Assembly (NCBI RefSeq): GCF_024172165.1
Contig: NZ_JAMZEB010000001.1
Location: forward strand, 496,001 to 560,000
Source: Nonomuraea thailandensis
GTDB lineage: Bacteria; Actinomycetota; Actinomycetes; Streptosporangiales; Streptosporangiaceae
Reading direction: 5' to 3'
DNA: 64,000 nt
In this document: positions 28,598 through 37,346 of the stretch, piece after piece
Layout: every line of letters begins with the position of its first letter
How positions within the stretch are numbered: the first letter of the stretch is position 1
Notes under the pieces: generated by a model
The model's input: only the letters and a program-made list of their open reading frames with translations
Database searches by the model: none
What the model was told of the DNA's origin: nothing
Translations under genes and position numbers: made by a program

Positions 28598-28635
28598 CGC
28601 GGAGGCGCCACGCCGACAGGCGTGGCGCCTCCGCG
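28598..28635. terminator. 17-bp perfect hairpin, probable terminator
   Basis: A perfect 17-base inverted repeat (CGCGGAGGCGCCACGCC and its complement) around a GACA tetraloop, preceded by AAAA on the plus strand. It lies about 270 bases past the SDR gene and before the next plus-strand gene, as expected for an intrinsic terminator in a high-GC genome. No T-run follows on the plus strand, while the AAAA would be a short T-run on the minus strand. Confidence 0.65.
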
Positions 28636-28963
28636 GATTCGCTCATGGAACGTCCCCTGGTCAGACCTGCGCCATGGGAGCCGGACATGGCGGAGACGGA
28701 ACTCAGGAAGCTGTACCCCACGAGCCGGTCGCACTGGAGGGCGCCCCACGGCCAGCGTCACCGCTGACTGCCTGTCTGAGATGGACGTTCTTGGAGAGCT
28801 CGGGCCGGAGCGAGGACGTCAGGAGGCGGCGTCTCCCGCCCTGCTCACCCTTCGAGATCGCGCTACGCCCCTGTCCCGCTGGCCACATACGGACGGCATA
28901 CCGCCGATATACCGGGTTCTCTTAGCGTTGCTCCTCGTCCGACACCTACAGAGGGGACCTGAC

Positions 28964-29380
28964 ATGCGCAAGATCTGGACCTTGGCCGGGATCGTTGCCA
29001 CCGCTGCGATCGTCGCCTCCTCGGGGGCCGTCCCGGCCGCAGCCGCAGCGCTGGCTACCTCGTCGAGTGCGCCGACTAGCGCCAGCAACGTCAAGACCAA
29101 GGCGTACAGCTATAGGAGCGGTCTGGGCACGCTGCAGATGCGCTACGGCAAGTATAAGAACAAGACGTGGATCTGGGCCCGTATCGAGAAGCCGACGAAG
29201 CTGGCCAACGACAAGTATGAAATCACGGTCGCCGCCCAGGGCACGTACCTTCATAAGAACATCAGCGGCACCAGCTACACCACGGCGTTTGAGGCCAAGG
29301 ACGGCGTGAGGTACAAGGTGTGCATAGCCAAGATCGACGCGCAGCTGTGCACGGGCCCCGAGCTCGCGTGGGTCTACTGA
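28964..29380 (+). CDS. Small secreted protein of unknown function
   Basis: A 138-residue protein with an N-terminal signal peptide (M-R-K-I-W-T-L, hydrophobic core, then a V-P-A-A-A-A type cleavage region near 28). The mature part is Lys- and Tyr-rich, with about 95 residues of alternating hydrophobic and polar residues and two cysteines (in Y-K-V-C-I and Q-L-C-T) close to the C-terminus that could form a disulphide. I do not recognise the family. ATG at 28964 is preceded by GAGGGG. It stands alone between the hairpin upstream and a mobile-element cluster downstream. Similar small exported proteins are common in actinomycetes. Confidence 0.75.
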   Translation: MRKIWTLAGIVATAAIVASSGAVPAAAAALATSSSAPTSASNVKTKAYSYRSGLGTLQMRYGKYKNKTWIWARIEKPTKLANDKYEITVAAQGTYLHKNISGTSYTTAFEAKDGVRYKVCIAKIDAQLCTGPELAWVY

Positions 29381-29892
29381 CTCGTTGAAACCATCAACAC
29401 GCCTGTCAAAACGAGGGTGACAACCAGTTCCGGGATGCACCTCGGATCCGCGCGGGCTTCTAGGCTTCGCCTGTGAAGATGGCCGACTTAACCGGGTCCT
29501 GCGCTGCTTGGGTGAACCGGGCAAGCTCTCCCGCAACAGGAGCCGAGGCAGCTGCCCAGACCCTGAACGGACGGGATGTGACACTGATCGCCCCATGCGG
29601 GTCGAACCACATCAGGTGCTTGTCCTGGACACCGATGTTCACCGCGTGATGGAGCTTCCTTCTACCATGACGCCCTCAAATGACCGCGGCCAGCACGGTG
29701 CGCAACGAGTCGTCACCGAAGGCGTCCACGATCACCTCGCAGGTGGTGTCGTCCAAGGTGTGACGACACAAGGCCGAGGCGCCTCGTGGGCGGGCGTGAC
29801 GGTGGACTCGGTCAGCTGGTCATTGTCTGATCGCTGAGCGACATGGTGTGCTCCATTCGCGAGGAGTCGCTGGCTCCGGCATCATGCACCCC
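29381..29892. other. Intergenic region with a possible decayed minus-strand gene
   Basis: On the minus strand about 29460-29760 reads D-D-T-T-C-E-V-I-V-D-A-F-G-D-D-S-L-R-T-V-L-A-A-V-I then a stop, and after a frame change a 60-residue stretch ending at 29460. It looks like a broken gene, but I cannot name the family. No intact gene is seen up to the first insertion sequence. Confidence 0.3.
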
Positions 29893-29896
29893 TTAG

Positions 29897-31318
29897 TACT
29901 ACAGTCATGTTTTGTGATCTAAAGTTGGATCTTGTTGTGGCGTAGCCAGCGTTTCCAGTAGTGGCTGCTGCGGGCGCGGGCTTGGTGGGCGCGTCGGAGA
30001 TGTGACCAGCCCATGGCGCGTTGCAGGATGTCGCTGATGGGGTGGGTGACGGCGCTGGTCAGATGTGCCAGGAGACGGCGGATCTCGGCTGGGGTGAGGG
30101 GGACCAGGCCGCACGTGCTTTTGGGGCGTGGGCGGCGGTGACGGCCAGGTAGGCGTGGGCGAGCATGGCCAGGGTGATGTGGCGGTGGCAGCCGTCGTAG
30201 CGGCGGACCTGGTACTGGTCCAGGCCGACTTCGTTCTTGGCGGACTGGAAGCACTCCTCGATGGCCCATCGGGAACCGGCGATGCGAACGAGCTGGTCCA
30301 GCGAGGTACCCGCGGGTCCGAAGCACAGGTAGTAGGCCATCTCCAGCTCGCCTTGATCGTTCGGGGTGAGACTGCGGCGGACCAGGAGCCAGCGCTGGAA
30401 GCCGCCGGGTCCGCCCAGGTGGTCGTCGGTGTGGGGCGGCAGGGTCGCCATCGCCCAGTCATACAGGCGCGGCCCCTTGGCCCCATCGCCCGCCGACAGG
30501 CGTTTCCATGCCTGCTCGGGGGCGTCGGCGGTCACCGCGTCGGCTCGTGAGCCGGTGTTGCCGTAGCCGATACCGGTGCCGAGCGACTGGCTCCTGGGCA
30601 CGGCGACGACGTAGCCGACCTCGCGTTTTTCCAGGAACAGCCGGAACTTGTGGTCCTGGCCGTACGCCTCGTCCGCGCTCACCCACGAGGCGGGCACGCC
30701 ACTGTCCAGTGCCCGACCCAGCATCGCCGCCGCTAGCGCCGGCTTGGTGGCGAACGACACACTGTCGGGGATGCCGGCCTGCGCGCACCGGGCCCGATCA
30801 TCGGTCCAGGACTTCGGCAGGTACAACTCGGCATCGAGCAGCGCGCGCCCGCGCGGGGTTGCGTACACGAGAAACACCCCGAGCTGGCAGTTCTCCACCC
30901 GGCCAGCCGTTCCCGAGTACTGTCGCTGCACCCCGGCTGAGCGGGTGCCCTTCTTAATGAACCCGGTCTCGTCCACGACCAGTACCCCGCCCGGATCTCC
31001 CAACTGCTCGACCACGTAATCACGCAGGTCAGCACGGACTTCCCGAGGGTTCCACCGCACGTTGTTCAGCAGCCGCTGCATCCGATGCGGCTGCGCATCA
31101 CCCGCAGCCTCGGCCAATTGCCAGCCGTTCTTCCGCTCCACCGGCGCCAGCAGCCCGACCAGATACGCCCGCGCCTGCCGACGCGGCTCCACCCGCCCGA
31201 AACGGCTGGCCACCCGAGCGAACAGCTCATCCAGCCCCGCCGCCCACGACTGGAGATCCTCAGACGTCACCACATCCGACACGGATCCGACTATAGATCA
31301 CAAAACATGACTGTAGTA
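29897..31318. mobile_element. IS701-family insertion sequence, copy A (1422 bp)
   Basis: Complete element bounded by perfect 24-base inverted repeats (TACTACAGTCATGTTTTGTG plus ATCT at 29897-29920, and its complement at 31295-31318) and flanked by a 4-base TTAG duplication at 29893-29896 and 31319-31322. TTAG fits the YTAR target preference of the IS701 family. One transposase gene fills it on the minus strand. The right TTAG is at the same time the left flank of copy B. Confidence 0.93.
30059..31282 (-). CDS. IS701-family transposase, copy A
   Basis: A 407-residue DDE transposase of the IS701 family. Typical segments are V-A-S-R-F-G-R-V-E-P-R-R-Q-A-R-A-Y, V-V-D-E-T-G-F-I-K-K-G (first catalytic Asp), V-S-A-D-E-A-Y-G-Q-D (second Asp) and R-W-A-I-E-E-C-F-Q-S-A-K with the catalytic Glu region. 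The frame used here ends at 30059, but the conserved tail (C-G-L-V-P-L-T-P-A-E-I-R-R-L-L through R-R-A-H-Q-A-R-A-R) lies in the -1 frame and runs to a stop at 29919 inside the terminal repeat. A C-CCA-AAA slip sequence sits at the junction near 30120, so the full protein (about 455 residues) may need a -1 frameshift. Confidence 0.93.
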   Translation of the reverse strand: MSDVVTSEDLQSWAAGLDELFARVASRFGRVEPRRQARAYLVGLLAPVERKNGWQLAEAAGDAQPHRMQRLLNNVRWNPREVRADLRDYVVEQLGDPGGVLVVDETGFIKKGTRSAGVQRQYSGTAGRVENCQLGVFLVYATPRGRALLDAELYLPKSWTDDRARCAQAGIPDSVSFATKPALAAAMLGRALDSGVPASWVSADEAYGQDHKFRLFLEKREVGYVVAVPRSQSLGTGIGYGNTGSRADAVTADAPEQAWKRLSAGDGAKGPRLYDWAMATLPPHTDDHLGGPGGFQRWLLVRRSLTPNDQGELEMAYYLCFGPAGTSLDQLVRIAGSRWAIEECFQSAKNEVGLDQYQVRRYDGCHRHITLAMLAHAYLAVTAAHAPKARAAWSPSPQPRSAVSWHI

Positions 31319-31322
31319 TTAG

Positions 31323-32680
31323 TACTCCAGCATCACTTCGTGATCTTTAGTGTGTAGCGTGCTGCTCTTGTGATGGATCAGGATGTCGCCGCGTGGGTGG
31401 CAGGGCTGGATGACCTGTTCGCTCGGGTGGCGAGTCGGTTTGGGCGGCCGGAGCCGCGGCGGCGGGCGCGGGCGTATGTGCGGGGGCTGCTGGCGCCGAT
31501 CGAGGGCAAGAACGGGTGGACGCTGGCCGAGGCGGCGGGTGAGAGTAACCCGCTGGGGATGCAGCGACTGCTGAACGCGGCCCGGTGGGACGCTGATGCG
31601 GTGCGCGATGACCTGCGCGCCTATGTGGTTGAGCATCTGGGCGCGGCTGATGGCGTGCTGGTCGTGGATGAGACCGGGTTCATCAAGAAGGGCGACAAGT
31701 CCGCCGGGGTGCAGCGTCAGTACTCGGGAACGGCCGGCCGGATCGAGAACTGTCAGCTGGGGGTGTTCCTGGCGTATGCGACCAGCGCCGGGCGCACGCT
31801 GGTGGATCGGGAGCTGTATGTGCCCAAGTCGTGGATCGCCGATCGGGAGCGGTGCGCCGAGGCGGGCATCGGAGCGGGGGTGGAGTTTGCCACCAAGCAG
31901 GTGCTGGCGCGTCGGATGCTGACGCGGGCGATCGAGGCCGGGGTGCCGGCGGCGTGGGTGACCGCCGATGAGGCCTATGGCCAGGACCACAAGTTCCGCG
32001 TCTTTCTCGAGCAGTACCGCATCGGCTATGTGGTGGCGGTGCCGCGCAGCCAGGCGATTAGCGGCGGCCTCGGCCCGCGAGCACGGGCCGAGAGCCTGGT
32101 CGGCGAGGTGCCAGCCTCCGCCTGGAGGCGGCTGTCGGCCGGCCAGGGTGCCAAGGGGCCGCGCCGGTATGACTGGGCGATGGCCACGCTGCCGATCATC
32201 CGCGAGCCGGAGGAGGGGTATGAGCGGTGGATCCTCATCCGGCGCAGCATCGCCCGCCCTGAGGAGGTGGCCTTCTACCTCGGCTTCGGCCCGGCCGGCA
32301 CCACCATCGACGAGTTGGTGAAGGTCGCCGGGAGCCGCTGGGCGATCGAGGAGTGTTTCCAGAGCGCCAAGACCGAGGTGGGCCTGGATCAGTATCAGGT
32401 CCGCCGCTATGACGCCTGGTATCGGCACATCACCTTGGCCATGCTCGCTCATGCCTATCTTGCCGTCACTGCGGCAAACAGCCGGACGAAACGGATCGGG
32501 ACGGCCTCGTCCCCCTCTCGATGGGAGAGGTCCGGCGTCTACTGGCACACATGATCACACGACCACCCGACCTTGATCAAATCCGAAAATGGTCGCGCTG
32601 GCGCCGCCGCCACCAACACGTCGCCAAGATCAGCCACTACCGGCGAAGACAACCACAGATCACGTAGTGATGCTGGAGTA
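31323..32680. mobile_element. IS701-family insertion sequence, copy B (1358 bp)
   Basis: Complete element with 24-base inverted repeats (31323-31346 and 32657-32680, one mismatch) and TTAG on both sides (31319-31322 and 32681-32684). Its ends share TACT/AGTA, CA and TGATCT positions with copy A but differ in the middle, so it is a different element of the same family. It abuts copy A with only the shared TTAG between them. It carries one plus-strand transposase gene. Confidence 0.93.
31370..32554 (+). CDS. IS701-family transposase, copy B
   Basis: A 394-residue IS701-family DDE transposase, clearly diverged from copy A but colinear with it: V-V-D-E-T-G-F-I-K-K-G-D-K-S-A-G-V, V-T-A-D-E-A-Y-G-Q-D-H-K-F-R and R-W-A-I-E-E-C-F-Q-S-A-K-T-E-V-G. 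As in copy A the frame drifts off family sequence near the end (after A-A-N-S-R-T-K), while the expected tail D-G-L-V-P-L-S-M-G-E-V-R-R-L-L-A-H continues in the -1 frame to a stop at 32665-32667 inside the right repeat. No classic slip heptamer is obvious at the junction. The start ATG is at 31370. Confidence 0.93.
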   Translation: MMDQDVAAWVAGLDDLFARVASRFGRPEPRRRARAYVRGLLAPIEGKNGWTLAEAAGESNPLGMQRLLNAARWDADAVRDDLRAYVVEHLGAADGVLVVDETGFIKKGDKSAGVQRQYSGTAGRIENCQLGVFLAYATSAGRTLVDRELYVPKSWIADRERCAEAGIGAGVEFATKQVLARRMLTRAIEAGVPAAWVTADEAYGQDHKFRVFLEQYRIGYVVAVPRSQAISGGLGPRARAESLVGEVPASAWRRLSAGQGAKGPRRYDWAMATLPIIREPEEGYERWILIRRSIARPEEVAFYLGFGPAGTTIDELVKVAGSRWAIEECFQSAKTEVGLDQYQVRRYDAWYRHITLAMLAHAYLAVTAANSRTKRIGTASSPSRWERSGVYWHT

Positions 32681-32683
32681 TTA

Positions 32684-33536
32684 GACAGTGACTCAATTGG
32701 TGAGTCGGCGGTAGCAGATGAGGGCTGCAGCGATAGCGACGAAGGATGCGAAGTGGTCAGCCCGGCGTTCGTAGCGCCGGTGTAACCGGCGGCAGCCGGC
32801 CAGCCACGAGACCGTCCTTTCCACGACCCAGCGGTGGCGTCCCAGCCGCTGGCTGGATTCGATCCCGCGACGGGCGATACGCGGGACGATGCCCCGGCCG
32901 CGCAGGAAGGCCCGCAGGCGGGGATAGTCGTAGCCCTTGTCCCCGTGGAGCCTGCCCGGCCGGCGGCGTCGTGGTCCGCGGCGGGAGCGAATGGGCGGGA
33001 TGCTGCGCACCAGCGGTTCCAGCGCGACACTGTCGTGGAGGTTGGCGGCGCTGATCGCGACAGCGATGGGCAGACCCGTCCGTTCGGTGATGAGGTGGAT
33101 CTTCGACCCTTTCTTGCCGCGATCGAGCCGATTCGGACCTGTCAGGTCCCCCCTTTCATCGCCCGGACGCTCACGGAGTCGATCGCGCACCGCGACCAGT
33201 CCAGCTCTCCTCGCGCGCCGAGCTCGTCCAGCAGGACCCGGTACAGCTTGGCCCACACGCGCGCAGCGCTCCACTCGGTGAAGCGCCGATGCACCGTCTG
33301 CCAGGACGCGCCGAACACCGGCGGCAACTGCCGCCAGGCGCATCCCGTGGTCGCCACGTACACGATCGCCGCCAGGATCACTCGATCGTCGACCCGCCGC
33401 CGTCCGCCACCCTGCGGCCGCGTCGGCGCCGGCGGCACCACCCGCAGGAACAACTCCCACAACTCGTCAGGCACCAGCCGTTGAAGGAACGCATCCACGA
33501 ATGAACTAACGATCAATCCCCAAATGAGTCACGGTC
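32684..33536. mobile_element. IS5-family insertion sequence (853 bp)
   Basis: Element with imperfect 20-base inverted repeats, 17 of 20 matching (GACAGTGACTCAATTGGTGA at 32684-32703 against the complement of 33517-33536), flanked by TTA at 32681-32683 and 33537-33539, the TNA-type 3-base duplication known for IS1031-like IS5 elements. It carries two overlapping transposase frames on the minus strand. Confidence 0.88.
32693..33516 (-). CDS. IS5-family transposase (orfA/orfB, -1 frameshift)
   Basis: Two overlapping frames together encode an IS5-family transposase of about 270 residues. OrfA (33516 down to 33142) holds the N-terminal DUF4096-like part: L-V-P-D-E-L-W-E-L, D-D-R-V-I-L-A-A-I-V-Y-V, T-G-C-A-W-R-Q-L-P and the first Asp in C-A-I-D-S-V-S-V. 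OrfB (to 32693) continues with K-K-G-S-K-I-H-L-I-T, D-K-G-Y-D-Y and R-W-V-V-E-R-T-V-S-W-L, which has the catalytic Glu. They meet at A-AAG-GGG-GG near 33150, a run suited to -1 slippage and the usual way such elements make the fusion. No inactivating change is evident. Confidence 0.9.
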
Positions 33537-33646
33537 TTATTCGGCCGCCTACTGCTTGGCGGAAGGCCTAAGTGCCTGGACTTCCTCGACCGTGATGGCG
33601 AAGCGGCTCTACCCTGACTGGGGGCCACTCATCATGGGGGCACGCT

Positions 33647-34662
33647 GTGCTGCGTATTCATTTCAGCCCTGGCGACCTCGCCCGAGTACGGTTTCTTCCG
33701 GATATCGGGCCGATCATGGAAGCCTGGTTCAGCCTTACCGTACTGCGGGCCGGAAACGGCAGGGCATTGTTTGCACCCTGGGTGCGCAACGTGAGAATCA
33801 GCAGGCCGATCCGCTTGCTCGGTGCTCTGACGGCGCCTACGTATCCGCTCAATGTTTTCACGATCGTGAGAAATGCGCCGACTTGCCAGGAGGGGTTGGA
33901 TCGGCTCCAGTCGGCGCGCGTCGAGCAACTGCGGGAAGAACTTGAAGGTTTCGACGCCGACGTTCCGCTGCCGTCCTGACCAGGAATCTGGCGAACGATC
34001 CCAGCTTGCGACGGGACTTTGCCGCTGCAGTTCACGACGCCCATGCGGCGACGGTTGCTCCTTACCGTGCGGCAACGCGTGCTCATACCGGCGCGGAAAT
34101 CGCGGCTCGGGGAGAACAGATGTTGCTTCACGGGGTGGAGCATCTTCTTGCCACCCTCCACCCCACCATCGGGTGGAACTCGAAGGTGCTTAGTGTCACC
34201 CCCTACCCGCACTCGACTACGGACATTCACTTGAACGGGCGGGGACTCGTGCTCGCACCATCGGTCTTCTGTCTGGCGCCCATCCCCAGTTTCGACGCCT
34301 TCGATCGCGATGCGCCGCCCGTCTTGTTCTACCCCGCCTTACGAGATCCCGCTCAGGCCCTTGCGATCTGGCGGCGGCCGGATCCAGATGATGCTCGCGC
34401 GGATGTTTGTCGGCCCTTGGCCGCGCTGCTTGGAGCCACCCGGGCGGCAGCCTTGGAATTGATCGCCAACGGTTGCACGACGACTCAATTGGCCGTCCGG
34501 CTGGGTGTTTCCGCAGGGACGGCGAGCCACCACGCGGCCGTCCTGCGCGGCGGCGGCCTGGTTGTCGCGCGCAGGCAGGGTTGCTCGGTCTGGCACACGG
34601 CGACACCGCTCGGTCTCGCCCTTCTCAACGGCCGATTTCCGACTGTAGGCGCCCGCGACTAA
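33647..34662 (+). pseudogene. ArsR-like winged-helix regulator (DUF5937 type), frameshifted
   Basis: A regulator of the DUF5937/ArsR type split by one frameshift. The first 105 residues (M-L-R-I-H-F-S-P-G-D-L-A-R, starting 33647) run into a stop at 33977-33979. From about 33960 the next frame continues with L-T-R-N-L-A-N-D-P-S-L-R-R-D-F-A-A-A-V and keeps going to 34662, including the C-terminal helix-turn-helix (C-T-T-T-Q-L-A-V-R-L-G-V-S-A-G-T-A-S-H-H-A-A-V-L). Joined, the length (about 340 residues) and order match the family. The break is either a real disruption or a one-base sequence error. It sits just right of the three nested insertion sequences and has no obvious target gene nearby. 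Confidence 0.75.
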
Positions 34663-34833
34663 GCGGGTCCGGCAGATCGCCGAACAAGGTCGCAGAGCAC
34701 CACATTGACAGACGTAAGACAGAAATTTGAGAACCGTGACCAGGGGCTTTCGGCTGAGATCGAAAGCGTTGCCGACCCTCATGCTTTCACATGATGCTGT
34801 GCGGGTCATGACCACTGCACATGGAGGAAAGGC

Positions 34834-35313
34834 ATGGTCAAGAGGATCGCTCGGATTGTGCTTATGCTCATCGTCGCCGTTTCCGGCCTGGCGTTGAGCA
34901 CACAGCCTGGGCAGGCAGCCCCTCTGGTGGGCGCGAGGTCGGCAGCGGATCCGCCTGCGTGGATCTGGAACCGTACCGATTACAACATCACCGCCGCGAC
35001 GGTCAACGAGGGTGATCACGGCGATTGCCCGGTGTGGAACGGTGTAGAGGGCGGGGACCAGGTGAGTTCCTACATTTTCTGGGAGTGTGCGCCGTTCAAC
35101 ATTGGGCCGCACACGGACTCCGGCTTGTGGGATGACCCTGACGTGTTCAAACCGGGTCCGGACTACCCCAAAGGCTCGTATCAGGTGAGAGTCAACTGGG
35201 GGCCGTGGCGGTGGCAGTCGCGGATGATTTACACCCGCATCGCGAGTCTCCAGACAGCGAAGTGCACGACCACAGCTGATGGTTACCTCCGGTGCGACGT
35301 CGTGTACGTGTAG
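34834..35313 (+). CDS. Small secreted protein of unknown function
   Basis: A 159-residue exported protein. The signal peptide is M-V-K-R-I-A-R-I-V-L-M-L followed by a hydrophobic core and probable cleavage after G-Q-A-A near residue 29. The mature part is Trp-rich (W-I-W-N-R, V-W-N-G-V, F-W-E-C, W-G-P-W-R-W) with four cysteines that could form two disulphides, and about 130 residues long. I do not recognise the family; the pattern suggests a small stable extracellular beta-rich domain. ATG at 34834 has GGAGGAAAGG-like sequence upstream (34822-34831). It is not linked to neighbouring genes. Confidence 0.75.
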   Translation: MVKRIARIVLMLIVAVSGLALSTQPGQAAPLVGARSAADPPAWIWNRTDYNITAATVNEGDHGDCPVWNGVEGGDQVSSYIFWECAPFNIGPHTDSGLWDDPDVFKPGPDYPKGSYQVRVNWGPWRWQSRMIYTRIASLQTAKCTTTADGYLRCDVVYV

Positions 35314-35489
35314 TCCACGTCGCCCCTCCGGTCTGCGTGATGCCGACGGGAGGGGCGACTGGTGTAGGGGGCCGGAGGGACAGCCGGGAGCATTCGAGTG
35401 GCGGACCAAGACAGCACATGTCCGCCACGTGAAAGCCCAGCTCACCCCCTATACACATTCGAGATCGGCCAGCAAAGTCGATGTCCTTG

Positions 35490-35760
35490 AGCGTATCTCA
35501 ACAGCGAAGCCTCCTTCACCGCCCTATGCGGTGCCAGCCCAATCGAGGCGTCCTCGGGCCAAGACCCAGAGACTCCGACTCAACCGCGGCGGCGACCGCC
35601 AAGCCAACGCCGCGCTCTACCGGATCGCTCTCAGCCGCCTGCGATGGGACCAGCGCACCTGCGCCTACCTAGAACGCCGCCTCACCGGGGACAAGACCGC
35701 CGCGAGATCATCCGCTGCCTCAAACGGTACATCGTCCGCGAGCGCTCCCCCTCGTACGCC
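35490..35760 (+). pseudogene. IS110-family transposase C-terminal remnant
   Basis: Fragment of the C-terminal (transposase_20) half of an IS110-family transposase. S-E-A-S-F-T-A-L-C-G-A-S-P-I-E-A-S-S-G is followed, one frame over, by K-T-Q-R-L-R-L-N-R-G-G-D-R-Q-A-N-A-A-L-Y and after another shift by R-R-E-I-I-R-C-L-K-R-Y. The order and wording fit the family. At least two frameshifts and absence of the N-terminal DEDD part make it non-functional. Confidence 0.75.
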
Positions 35761-35799
35761 TCCCTGCCCTTTCCGGCCAGTTCGAGGAGGCTTGACATC

Positions 35800-36098
35800 C
35801 ATGGGGGCATCGACAGCATCCACCACGCCAAGGCCGTCACCGCCTACCTGGCCGAGCACCTCACCATGGAGCTGCTGTTCGGAGCCCGCTACAGCCCGCA
35901 CGACAACCCAGTGGAACGCATCTGGGCCGCGCTCCAGGCGTTCATCGCCCATACCGCGTCAGCTGGCCCGGCCGTCTCCGACAGATCCACGCATTCTTCC
36001 GTACCCGATCACCCGATCAGATGCTCACCGCCGCCGCGCCCTGGACCAGCCTCTGGCTGCCTGCGGGTTACAAGCAGAATTTTTGGAATGCCGCTTGA
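35800..36098 (+). pseudogene. IS630-family transposase C-terminal remnant
   Basis: End of an IS630-family transposase: S-I-H-H-A-K-A-V-T-A-Y-L-A-E-H, then A-R-Y-S-P-H-D-N-P-V-E-R-I-W-A-A-L with the catalytic Glu, and after a frame change W-L-P-A-G-Y-K-Q-N-F-W-N-A-A and a stop at 36096-36098. Only the last third remains and it is frameshifted. It is not a copy of the IS630 element at 56028-57697. Confidence 0.75.
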
Positions 36099-36170
36099 GC
36101 TGGGACGTTGGGGGCGACATTCCTGTTGGTCGGCTCGGATAAGGCTGATCGCCGGTTCGCCTTCCGGCGC

Positions 36171-36413
36171 TCAGGCGGCGACGCCGAACGCCGCGAGTTC
36201 GTTGCCCGTGCATCGTCGGTAGTGGATGCGGACGTGGCCGCCGCCGTCGCCGGCCCGGTAGACCGAGACCTCGGTGTAAGGGGTGCCGTCGTCAATGAAA
36301 CCGGTGTGCAGGTGGGCCCAGTCGTCGGCCTGCGGCGCCCAGTCCGGGAACGCGCGTTGTGCGGCATGCTCCTCGAGCGTGGCCGCCCGGCCGTTCTCTC
36401 CCGTGATGTCCAT
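36171..36413 (-). CDS. Small hypothetical protein
   Basis: An 80-residue soluble protein, acidic at the N-terminus and ending in a Gly/Arg-rich stretch (G-D-G-G-G-H-V-R-I-H-Y-R-R-C). No family recognised and no membrane segment. Codon use in the third position is strongly GC-biased as in real genes of this genome. The ATG at 36413 lacks a strong ribosome site. It lies between an IS630 remnant and the sugar-transport operon, and shares its strand with the latter, but the gap of about 100 bases and its position downstream of the permease gene make it a possible last gene of that transcript. Confidence 0.5.
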   Translation of the reverse strand: MDITGENGRAATLEEHAAQRAFPDWAPQADDWAHLHTGFIDDGTPYTEVSVYRAGDGGGHVRIHYRRCTGNELAAFGVAA

Positions 36414-36509
36414 ACCTCACGGTGCCAGACCGCCCCCCAAAGGCAGGCAAACGCAGGGCATGGACTGGCACCACCATGCGACATGCCGGGCCTTTGCCCG
36501 CGCCCGGCC

Positions 36510-37346
36510 TCACCCCTTCAACCCGGAACGGGAGATGCCCTCGATCACCCACCGCTGGGCGACGAAGTAGAGCAGCAGCACGGGCACGCTGGCGATCACC
36601 GCGCCGGCCATCAGCAGGTCGTAGCGGATGTTGTTGGCGCCCTGGAAGTTGCCCAGCCCGGCCGGCAATGTCAGGGACTCCGGGCTCAGTAGCACGTAGA
36701 TCGGCCATAGGAAGTCGTTCCAGTTGGTCAGGAACGACAGCAGGAACAGCGTGGCCAGGGCCGGGCGCGACAGTGGCAAGGCGATCGAGGTGAAGATCTG
36801 CCACCGGTTGCACCCGTCCAGCTCGGCCGCCTCCTCCAGTTCCTCGGGCAGTGTCAGGAAGAACTGCCGCAGGAAGAACACGCCGAACGCGCCGGCCGCC
36901 GAGGGGACGATGACGGCGGGCAGCGTGTCCACCCAGGCCAGTTCGTTGACGATGAGGAAATTGGGGATCAGCAGCACCACGGGCGGCACGAACAGGGTCG
37001 CCACCACCACCGAGAAGATCGCCGTGCGGAAGCGGAAGCTCAGCCGGGCCAGCGCGTACGCCGCCGGCGCCGCGGTGACCAGCACCAGCGCGGCATGCCC
37101 GGTGGCGGCGAGCAGGCTGTTGACGAACCAGGTCAGCACCGGGCTGTCCGGGCTGGAGAGGATCTCCCGGTAGGCGTCTGCGGTGAACGGCTCGGGGATC
37201 CACTGCGGGGTGGTGGACTGGGCGGCCTCGCGCGTCTTGAACGAGGTCACCAGCATGTACAGCAGCGGGCTCAGGTAGAGGGCGGCGATCACGGCCAGCA
37301 CGAGGTGGAGCAGCGCCCGCCGGAGGCTTGTGACGTCCCGGCTCAT
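36510..37346 (-). CDS. Carbohydrate ABC transporter permease (MalG type)
   Basis: A 278-residue inner-membrane permease of the CUT1 sugar-transporter class with six hydrophobic segments. The EAA loop reads E-L-E-E-A-A-E-L-D-G-C-N-R-W-Q-I-F followed by L-P-L-S-R-P-A, and the C-terminus ends with V-A-Q-R-W-V-I-E-G, typical for the MalG partner. The ATG overlaps the upstream permease stop (ATGA at 37343-37346). It forms the heteromeric channel with the permease at 37343-38275. No ATPase gene is in the operon, so it probably uses a shared MsiK-type ATPase, as is common in actinomycetes. Confidence 0.94.
   Translation of the reverse strand: MSRDVTSLRRALLHLVLAVIAALYLSPLLYMLVTSFKTREAAQSTTPQWIPEPFTADAYREILSSPDSPVLTWFVNSLLAATGHAALVLVTAAPAAYALARLSFRFRTAIFSVVVATLFVPPVVLLIPNFLIVNELAWVDTLPAVIVPSAAGAFGVFFLRQFFLTLPEELEEAAELDGCNRWQIFTSIALPLSRPALATLFLLSFLTNWNDFLWPIYVLLSPESLTLPAGLGNFQGANNIRYDLLMAGAVIASVPVLLLYFVAQRWVIEGISRSGLKG

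Noticed and set aside
29905..30486. Separate 193-codon gene inside IS701 copy A
   Set aside because: It is the third frame of the transposase gene; the Pro/Ser-rich translation is a typical GC-frame artefact.
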